Notes under the pieces: model-generated
Databases searched by the model: none
Told to the model about the DNA's origin: nothing
Seen by the model: only the letters and a program-made list of their open reading frames with translations
Position numbers and translations under genes: made by a program
Shown here: positions 1 to 5,142 of the stretch, in pieces
Numbering within the stretch: the stretch's first letter is position 1
How the letters are laid out: each line of letters starts with the position of its first letter
DNA from: an uncultured bacterium
GTDB lineage: Bacteria; Planctomycetota; UBA1135; GCA-002686595
Direction of reading: 5' to 3'
Assembly (NCBI GenBank): GCA_902826945.1
Contig: CADEGS010000283.1
Location: forward strand, 1 to 5,142
Length of the DNA: 5,142 nt

Positions 1-1
1 A

Positions 2-1459
2 GCGGTCTACAAGCTCCACGAGCGCTACCTCGTCCCGTTCTGGCCGCTGTTCGTCGTCGGCTTCTTCGCCTGCCTGTGCGGTCCGCGCGTGCGCTGGCGC
101 CTGCTCGCGCCGGCCGGGCTGCTCGCGGCCGGGCTGGTCGTGTGGGGCTCGCCGGCCCCCTTCGCCGACGGCTCGCCGTCGGTGAACGGCGTGGACTTTC
201 CCAGCCTGCCGCTGACGCAGGAGCTCGTCCGCCTGTGCGGCTCGCCGGCGGGCGCGCGCGGCGCGATCCTGTGCCTCGCGCTGCCGGCGCTGCTCGTCCT
301 CTGGCGGCCGCGCTGGGCGGCGCTCCCGCTGCTCCTCGGCTGCGCGGCCTGGCAGGGCTACGGCGCGTGGGCGGCGCTGCAGGAGGCGACCGGCCGCAAC
401 GAGTGGATCGAGCGCAACTACCGGCCGGTCTGGAACTGGCTGGACGAGGTGCTCGAGCCGGGCGTGCTGCTGATCCACCACGAGGTCCCGGACCTCACCG
501 CGTACTACGACGCGATGCGCTACGAGATGGACTACAACCAGCTCGACCAGAACCTCGAGCCGACGTTCAGCTCCTCCGTGCGCCTCGACCGGGATACGGG
601 ACGCTACCGGTTCTTCGACGACAGCCCGCCGATGACGTTCTGGCTGATGACCGAGGTGCCGGCCGCGGCCGCGCTGCCGGGCGCGCGGACGCGCGAGGGC
701 CTGACGCTCGTCCCGCTCGACGACGGCCTGGCGCCGCTCGGGCCGTGGCTCGGCGAGGAGAGCCAGCGCGTCGAGGGGCGCGGGCCGGACGGGCTGTGCC
801 GCGGCGAGGTGGCGATCGAGCTCGCCAGCCACTACCCCTGCCGCGCGGCGCTCGCGGCCAGCCTGACGCTCGCCGACGAGGGCCCGCAGGCGGAGCCGTT
901 CCGCGTGCGCGTGACGCGCAAGGGCGAGTTCTTCTTCGAGGAGACCCTGCGCCGCGACGCGACGTGGGCCTTCTGGGTCGATCAGACCATGTGGTCGCCG
1001 ACGCTCGCCTTCGGGGTCGCGATCGCGCCGGGGGAGGCCGCGGCGCGCGCGGACACGCCCTTCCGGCTCTCCGAGCCGCGCATGGTCTACACGACCTGGA
1101 GCCCCGAGGAGGTCCCGCGCGCCGACGGCGGCGCGGCGGGCATGCACGCGGACGGCTGGTGCAACCGGCGCGCGATCCTGCGCCTGCCGCGCCAGGACCA
1201 GCCGCTGCGCTTCGGGATCCGCGTGCAGAACCCGGAGGACTCGCCGGTGGGCGGGCCCGTCGTGGTCACGCTGCGCGTGAACGGCGAGGCGCTGGCCGAC
1301 GTGTCGCTCGCGCCCGGCCAGGGGCGCGAGATCTTCTTCACCGCGGTGAGCGAGCTCTCCTGGCTGGACTACGTGCTCGAGGGCGACCGTACCGGCACGC
1401 TGCCGGACGGGCGCGAGGTGTCGTTCCGCCTGGGGCTCTCGGAGCCGCGCGGGGGCTGA
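2..1459 (+). CDS. Membrane protein with duplicated C-terminal beta-domain, probable GT-C glycosyltransferase (5' end outside window)
   Basis: The frame is open from base 2, so the start lies upstream; 485 residues are visible. The GTG at 89 is an internal valine, not a good start, because upstream codons give coherent membrane sequence containing HERYLVPFWPLF, which resembles the last membrane helices of ArnT/PMT-like (GT39, GT-C fold) transferases that use polyprenyl-phosphate sugars. Visible residues about 9-26, 32-49 and 87-126 are hydrophobic (roughly three to four membrane helices). A soluble, presumably periplasmic part follows from about residue 136 (WNWLDEVLEPGVLLIHHEVP), as in GT-C proteins. 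The C-terminal half contains two similar beta-rich units, residues 263-359 and 384-482, each opening with DG-L/W-C and closing with FRL...SEP. Seen: membrane segments, repeat, stop TGA. Inferred: the glycosyltransferase role. The catalytic N-terminal loop (DE/DD motif) is not in the window, so the family is unproven; another polytopic envelope protein is possible. Confidence 0.6.
   Translation, partial: AVYKLHERYLVPFWPLFVVGFFACLCGPRVRWRLLAPAGLLAAGLVVWGSPAPFADGSPSVNGVDFPSLPLTQELVRLCGSPAGARGAILCLALPALLVLWRPRWAALPLLLGCAAWQGYGAWAALQEATGRNEWIERNYRPVWNWLDEVLEPGVLLIHHEVPDLTAYYDAMRYEMDYNQLDQNLEPTFSSSVRLDRDTGRYRFFDDSPPMTFWLMTEVPAAAALPGARTREGLTLVPLDDGLAPLGPWLGEESQRVEGRGPDGLCRGEVAIELASHYPCRAALAASLTLADEGPQAEPFRVRVTRKGEFFFEETLRRDATWAFWVDQTMWSPTLAFGVAIAPGEAAARADTPFRLSEPRMVYTTWSPEEVPRADGGAAGMHADGWCNRRAILRLPRQDQPLRFGIRVQNPEDSPVGGPVVVTLRVNGEALADVSLAPGQGREIFFTAVSELSWLDYVLEGDRTGTLPDGREVSFRLGLSEPRGG
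788..1447 (+). repeat. Diverged tandem protein-domain repeat within the membrane protein gene
   Basis: Two units of about 97 and 99 codons lie at 788-1078 and 1151-1447. Both start with Asp-Gly-(Leu or Trp)-Cys followed by alternating hydrophobic residues (CRGEVAIEL versus CNRRAILRL). Both have a central strand after a proline (PFRVRVTRKGE versus PVVVTLRVNGE), and both end in Phe-Arg-Leu then Ser-Glu-Pro. DNA identity is low, so this is an old domain duplication rather than a recent DNA repeat. The pattern suggests two beta-sandwich modules, possibly glycan-binding; that function is inferred. Confidence 0.55.
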
Positions 1460-1469
1460 GCCTCAGCCC
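1453..1469. terminator. Inverted repeat containing both convergent stop codons; possible bidirectional terminator
   Basis: The arms GGGCTGA (1453-1459) and TCAGCCC (1463-1469) are perfectly complementary around a 3-base centre, GCC. The left arm ends with the TGA of the plus-strand gene, and the right arm begins with the TGA of the minus-strand DUF2304 gene read in reverse complement. Transcripts from either side could form the same 7-bp GC-rich hairpin. No U-tract follows on either strand, so intrinsic termination would be weak; Rho-dependent termination or 3'-end protection is possible. Confidence 0.35.
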
Positions 1470-1873
1470 GCGTCCTTCTCGCGCGTGAGCTGCTCGAGGC
1501 GCGCGCGCAGGATGGCCGTCTCCTGCGCCAGGTTCTTGAGCTGGATCGTGTGCCGCGACAGGCGGATCGCGTAGTTCAGGCAGATCCAGAGCAGGAACAT
1601 CTCGCCCAGGAAGAAGAGCGTCGAGCTGGGCGTCCAGGCGCCGATCGCGCGCGTCACGACGCGCAGCCAGTCGAGGCGCAGCGAGACGACGATCAGGCAG
1701 ATCGCGAGCGCCAGCCAGATCGGCGTGTACTCCTCGCGCAGCTTGCGCTGGCGCACGCGCAGGAGCACGGCGACGAGCAGCGCCGAGCTGATCGCCAGCG
1801 CCAGGATGCGCGTGACGCCGGACTCGGGGGCCTGGAGGAACAGGTCGCGCAGGTGGTTCAGCTCTTCCTGCAT
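1463..1873 (-). CDS. DUF2304 small membrane protein, glycosyltransferase partner
   Basis: The 136-residue protein matches DUF2304 in length and layout: membrane helix 1 at about residues 21-39, a basic loop ending in REEYTPIW (the family's conserved entry to helix 2), helix 2 at about 52-66, helix 3 at about 84-103 after TPSSTLFFLG, and a short charged helix at about 105-132 with heptad-like leucines that may form a coiled coil. DUF2304 proteins are typically encoded next to DPM1-like GT2 enzymes, and here the gene follows one after a 16-base gap. They are thought to help at the membrane step of polyprenyl-phosphate-sugar synthesis or translocation, but the biochemical role is not established. 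The ATG at 1873 is the only Met in the N-terminal region and has a GGAG ribosome-binding site 7 bases upstream. The gene ends 3 bases from the stop of the facing gene. Confidence 0.87.
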   Translation of the reverse strand: MQEELNHLRDLFLQAPESGVTRILALAISSALLVAVLLRVRQRKLREEYTPIWLALAICLIVVSLRLDWLRVVTRAIGAWTPSSTLFFLGEMFLLWICLNYAIRLSRHTIQLKNLAQETAILRARLEQLTREKDAG

Positions 1874-1880
1874 GGTCGGG

Positions 1881-1884
1881 CTCC
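1881..1884 (-). promoter_or_regulatory. Ribosome-binding site of the DUF2304 gene
   Basis: GGAG on the minus strand lies 7 bases before the ATG at 1873, inside the short gap after the glycosyltransferase stop. It supports independent re-initiation in a two-gene transcript. Confidence 0.6.
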
Positions 1885-1889
1885 GGAGG

Positions 1890-2618
1890 TCAGCGTTGCT
1901 TGCCCGTGCGGGCGCCCGCGCCGAGCGCGAGCGTCAGGCGATAGACGTAATAGCTCGAGCGGCGCAGGCCGCCGTGCATCGTGGACTTGCGCCCGGCCTC
2001 GTGCATCTCGACGGGGATCTCGCGCACGCGCAGGCCGCGGCGGTGCGCCTCGAGCAGGACGTCCACGTCGGGGTAGTCCGAGGGGAAGAAGTCGCCCGAG
2101 TAGAGCTCGAGCACGGCGGCGTTCATCGCCTGCATGCCCGAGGTCGGGTCCGTGACGTGCAGCCCGGCCCAGCGCGCGATGCGCTGGAAGAAGAGCCGCC
2201 CGATCGTGCGCGCGTAGCCCATGCGGTAGGCGCTCTCGGCCGCGAAGCGCGAGCCGATCACGAGGTCTGCCTCGCCGCGCTCGATCGGGGCGACGAGCTC
2301 GGCCACGTAGCGCGGGTCGTGCTGGCCGTCGGCGTCCATCTGCACGATCAGGCGCGCCTTGCACTCCTTGGCGTACTTGTAGCCGGTCTGGAGCGCGGCG
2401 CCGTAGCCCAGGTTGAAGGGCAGGTCGAGCACGGTCGCGCCGTGCTCGGCCGCCACGCGCGCCGTGTCGTCGCGCGAGCCGTCGTCCACCACGACCACGC
2501 GGTGGGGGACCTCCAGCGTGGCGAGCTGCGTCAGCACCTTGGGCAGGCGCGGCGCCTCGTTGTAGGCGGGGATGAGGACGAGGAACTCGCCCTCCCGCGC
2601 GGCGGGACGGGCGCTCAT
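1890..2618 (-). CDS. Family 2 glycosyltransferase, DPM1/polyprenyl-phosphate sugar transferase-like
   Basis: The 242-residue cytoplasmic enzyme has a GT-A fold and is predicted to transfer a sugar from a nucleotide sugar (GDP-mannose, UDP-glucose or similar; not resolvable here) to polyprenyl phosphate. Motifs in order: LVLIPAYNE (13-21), VVVVDDGSRDDT with D45/D46 (41-52), the NLGYGAALQTGY acceptor/donor loop (69-80), the metal-binding DADGQHDP (95-102, DxD at D95/D97), the VIGSRF strand (120-125), DPTSGMQAMN (157-166), DVDVLLEAHRRG (184-195), and a basic C-terminal stretch GRKSTMHGG (209-217). There is no C-terminal membrane domain, so it is the short DPM1 type, consistent with needing the DUF2304 partner encoded just downstream. 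The frame is open to 2795, but that extension is low-complexity Pro/Arg/Ala. The ATG at 2618 sits 8 bases after GGGAGG and directly before the family's N-terminal strand, so I chose it. Confidence 0.9.
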   Translation of the reverse strand: MSARPAAREGEFLVLIPAYNEAPRLPKVLTQLATLEVPHRVVVVDDGSRDDTARVAAEHGATVLDLPFNLGYGAALQTGYKYAKECKARLIVQMDADGQHDPRYVAELVAPIERGEADLVIGSRFAAESAYRMGYARTIGRLFFQRIARWAGLHVTDPTSGMQAMNAAVLELYSGDFFPSDYPDVDVLLEAHRRGLRVREIPVEMHEAGRKSTMHGGLRRSSYYVYRLTLALGAGARTGKQR

Positions 2619-2626
2619 CGGCGGGG

Positions 2627-2632
2627 CCTCCC
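2627..2632 (-). promoter_or_regulatory. Strong ribosome-binding site fixing the glycosyltransferase start
   Basis: GGGAGG on the minus strand lies 8 bases before the ATG at 2618. It decides against the upstream in-frame starts as far as 2795, whose translation is unlike any GT2 N-terminus. Confidence 0.65.
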
Positions 2633-2770
2633 GCCGCCGCGCGGGGCGGACAGGGCGTGGACCGGCCGCGGCAGGCTGTCGGCGTGGATGCTCATGCTCC
2701 GCGAGGGTCGGCGTGCGCGGGGGTGCGGGCGGCCCGGGCCCTCCGGTGGGCGCGGGCGGAGCGGCGCGGC

Positions 2771-2776
2771 ATTGTA
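2771..2776 (-). promoter_or_regulatory. Candidate -10 element for glycosyltransferase/DUF2304 transcript
   Basis: TACAAT on the minus strand differs from the sigma70 -10 consensus by one base and is a rare A/T-rich island in very GC-rich DNA. Hexamers 16-18 bases upstream (such as CGAGGT) do not resemble TTGACA, and there is no extended -10 TG. If used, transcription would begin near 2764 and give a leader of roughly 145 bases. Confidence 0.25.
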
Positions 2777-2803
2777 CCGGCGGCCGCTCGGGCACCTCGC
2801 GCG

Positions 2804-2827
2804 AAAAGGGTACCCCGCCGGGCGGGG
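2804..2827 (-). terminator. Candidate intrinsic terminator after the sulfatase-fold lipoprotein gene
   Basis: On the minus strand, starting 8 bases past the stop codon, CCCCGC (2827-2822) and GCGGGG (2818-2813) form a 6-bp all-GC stem with a CCG loop. TACCC and then TTTT (2807-2804) follow. The T-run is short and offset by five bases from the stem, so strength is doubtful, but the position directly after the gene fits the end of the transporter/lipoprotein transcript. Confidence 0.4.
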
Positions 2828-2834
2828 CGAGGCG

Positions 2835-4216
2835 TCAGCCGCCGTCGTTCTCGGTGTACCCCAGGGCCTCGAGGACCGAGCGCTCCTCGTCGGAGAGGTC
2901 CGCCGCCGCGCCGTAGAGCGCCGCGTCCTCCGGCTGCGTGCGCGCGCGCCACTCCAGGAAGGGGCCGACGAGCGCGTCGAAGCGGGCGCGCCCCTCGGCC
3001 GTCTCGATCAGGTCGCGCTCGGCGCCCGGGTCCGCCTCCAGGTCGTAGAGGTGCGCGTCCGTCGGGCGCGCCGCGTCGAGGCCGAAGTCGAGCTTCCAGC
3101 GCGTGCCCTGGCGCAGCGAGAACTTGTGGTTCACCCCGGCGATGCGCAGCCGCTCGCCCTTCCAGGGCGTGCCCTCGCCGCGCACGAGCGGCATCAGGTC
3201 GCGTCCCTGCAGGCCCCGGGGCGCCGGGACGCCGAGCGCCGCGAGCAGGGTCGGCATCAGGTCCACGCCCTCGACCGGCGCGTCGCACACGCCGCTCCAG
3301 CGGCCGCCGGGGAAGCGCACGATCAGCGGCACGCTCAGGATGCCCGGCGTCAGCGCGCCGTGCCCGATGCGGTCGCGCGCACCCAGGTCCTCGCCGTGGT
3401 CGCTCGTGAACACGACGATCGAGCGCTCGAGCAGGCCGCGCCGGCGCAGCTCGTCCAGGAAGCCGCCCAGCGCGCGGTCGGCCTCGGAGACCTCCGCGTC
3501 GTAGAGGTCGCCGAGGTAGCGCAGCTCGTCGGGCCCGATGTGGCCGCGCTGGATCTGGCGCAGGAACTCGGGCGGCCCGCACAGGCGCTCGGGGCGCAGC
3601 GGCCCGCGGTACCAGCCGGCGTAGCGCTCGCGCGCCGGCTCGTCCGGCCAGTAGGGGCAGTGCGGGTCGTAGCCGTGCACGAGCAGGAAGAAGGGCGCGC
3701 CGGGCGCGAGCCCCTCCAGCCAGGCGAGCGCCGAGGGCAGCACCTCCTGCACGTCGCGCGTGAAGGGCCACGCCTCGGGCCCCGGGCCCCAGCTCTCGAA
3801 GGTCTCGAAGCCCTCCGCCAGGCCGTACTGCGCCTGGAAGGAGCCGTGCCCGGTGAAGGCGGCCGTGCGCCAGCCGGCCGCGCGCAGCGTGCTCGCCAGC
3901 GTGTACGGCGGGTCGCTTTGCAGCCCGTTGCGCTCCAGCCCGTGACGGTGCACGTAGTGGCTCGTCAAGAGGCTCATGTGGCTGGGGGCGGTCACGCAGC
4001 TCTGCGCGAGGCAGTCCGAGAAGCGCACGGACTCGGCCGCCAGGCGGTCGAGGTGGGGGGTGTTCGGCCGCGCGGCGCCGTAGCAGGAGAGGCGGTCGGC
4101 GCGGCACGTGTCGAGCGAGACGAGGACCAGGCCCGTGGCGCCCGACGCGGCGCTCGGCGCGGGGTCGGAGCAGGCGCCGAGGACGAGCGCGAGCGCGAGC
4201 AGCGGACGCGGGGCGC

Positions 4217-4220
<4 letters not shown>
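2835..4220 (-). CDS. Sulfatase-fold (alkaline phosphatase superfamily) lipoprotein with Thr at the formylglycine position
   Basis: The 461-residue protein has a lipoprotein signal peptide with lipobox LGAC and acylation at Cys17; Ser at +2 would, by the E. coli rule, permit outer-membrane sorting. The mature part is one sulfatase-like domain: [12 protein letters not shown] (31-42; D37 a likely metal ligand), [11 protein letters not shown] (77-87) where sulfatases have Cx[11 protein letters not shown] (183-190), TSDHGED (272-278; D274/H275 metal ligands), GHG (286-288), a C-terminal subdomain with TRWKLDF (373-379), and a closing LEALGYTEN. At the catalytic position the residue is Thr77, and the following Arg is His81. 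Thr is the nucleophile in related phosphoethanolamine and glycerol-phosphate transferases and in nucleotide phosphodiesterases, so the substrate may be a phosphodiester rather than a sulfate ester; this is inference. The start is GTG at 4220, overlapping the ATPase stop as GTGA, with only a weak GGACGG upstream, which points to translational coupling. No sulfatase-maturing enzyme is in the window. Confidence 0.85.
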
Positions 4221-4962
<742 letters not shown>

Positions 4963-4966
<4 letters not shown>

Positions 4967-5142
4967 TCGTAGCGCAGCGCCTCGAGCGGGTGCAGGCTCG
5001 CGGCGCGCCAGGCGGGGACGGCGGCGAAGAGCAGCGCGCACACGAACGCGCCGAGCACGATCGTGGCGACCCACAGGGGCTGCACGATGCTCGGGATGTA
5101 GTCGAAGATGTAGACGTCGCGGTTGAAGATCTGCCAGCCGAA
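4963..5142 (-). CDS. LolC/LolE-type permease, C-terminal 59 residues (5' end outside window)
   Basis: The minus-strand frame is open to the window edge and ends with TGA at 4963-4965, so the start lies beyond 5142. The visible part begins [17 protein letters not shown], a hallmark of the last periplasmic loop of LolC/LolE (aromatic-rich, ending in a short Ile/Pro turn). A single membrane helix follows (about visible residues 21-43, [22 protein letters not shown]), then the cytoplasmic tail with [14 protein letters not shown]. The ending ALRYE is characteristic of FtsX-domain permeases of the LolC/E group. The stop overlaps the ATPase start by 4 bases. Only the C-terminus is seen, so LolC, LolE and a fused LolC/E form cannot be distinguished. 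Confidence 0.87.

Larger units (their letters stand above)
2619..2834 (-). other. 216-base gap between lipoprotein gene and glycosyltransferase gene
   Basis: This is the only sizeable non-coding stretch in the window. Reading the minus strand it contains, in order, a GC hairpin followed by a T-run (candidate terminator, 2804-2827), a TACAAT hexamer (candidate -10, 2771-2776), a 10-base palindrome GGCCCGGGCC (2731-2740) and the ribosome-binding site of the glycosyltransferase. No riboswitch or RNA gene was recognised. The contents suggest that the glycosyltransferase/DUF2304 pair is transcribed separately from the transporter/lipoprotein unit. Confidence 0.5.

Noticed and set aside
76..1488. 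Plus-strand open frame in another reading frame over the membrane protein gene
   Set aside because: It gives an Arg/Ala/Gly-rich sequence without hydrophobic segments or motifs. The chosen frame gives membrane helices and a structured C-terminus.
2731..2740. Palindrome GGCCCGGGCC as an operator
   Set aside because: A 10-base G/C-only palindrome is expected by chance in this composition, and no second copy or known regulator site was seen.
2619..2795. N-terminal extension of the glycosyltransferase from an upstream start at 2795
   Set aside because: The 59 extra residues are Pro/Arg/Ala low complexity, and the strong GGGAGG site sits before the internal ATG at 2618.
4967..5074. N-terminal extension of the ATPase from an upstream start at 5074
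   Set aside because: It overlaps the LolC/E permease C-terminus, which is clearly coding in another frame, and the ATGA junction fixes the start at 4966.

Overview
The window is very GC-rich with strong G/C preference at third codon positions, densely coding, and reads as chromosomal DNA from a Gram-negative (diderm) bacterium. A LolCDE-type ABC transporter and a lipoprotein with a clear lipobox imply an outer membrane. Sulfatase-fold lipoproteins and DPM1-like glycosyltransferases of this style are common in Planctomycetota, Myxococcota and related high-GC environmental lineages, but the sequence alone does not fix the phylum. No tRNA, rRNA, CRISPR array, insertion sequence or phage gene was seen.

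Layout. Bases 2-1459 (+) hold the 3' part of a membrane protein: a few membrane segments, then a large probably periplasmic region ending in two related ~100-residue beta-rich repeats. It is most likely the end of a polyprenyl-phosphate-sugar-dependent (GT-C) glycosyltransferase. Everything else is on the minus strand and converges on it, with only 3 bases between the two stop codons, which sit in the arms of a 17-base inverted repeat. In transcription order the minus strand carries: the last 59 residues of a LolC/LolE-type permease (cut by the right window edge); a LolD-type ATPase joined to it by an ATGA overlap; a sulfatase-fold lipoprotein joined to the ATPase by a GTGA overlap; a 216-base gap with a candidate terminator, a candidate -10 box and a leader; a DPM1-like family 2 glycosyltransferase; and a small DUF2304 membrane protein.

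How the genes may work together. The first three minus-strand genes form a tight, translationally coupled unit: a lipoprotein-releasing ABC transporter and a predicted lipoprotein hydrolase or transferase that could be one of its cargoes. The last two are the well-known pairing of a cytoplasmic polyprenyl-phosphate glycosyltransferase with DUF2304. The facing membrane protein would be a plausible consumer of the lipid-linked sugar. Both units therefore point to cell-envelope work (surface glycan and lipoprotein handling). The most notable detail is that the sulfatase-fold protein has threonine where sulfatases carry the cysteine or serine that becomes formylglycine, so it is probably not a classical sulfatase. 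Apart from that, the region looks like ordinary envelope biogenesis; I found no convincing new defence or mobile system.
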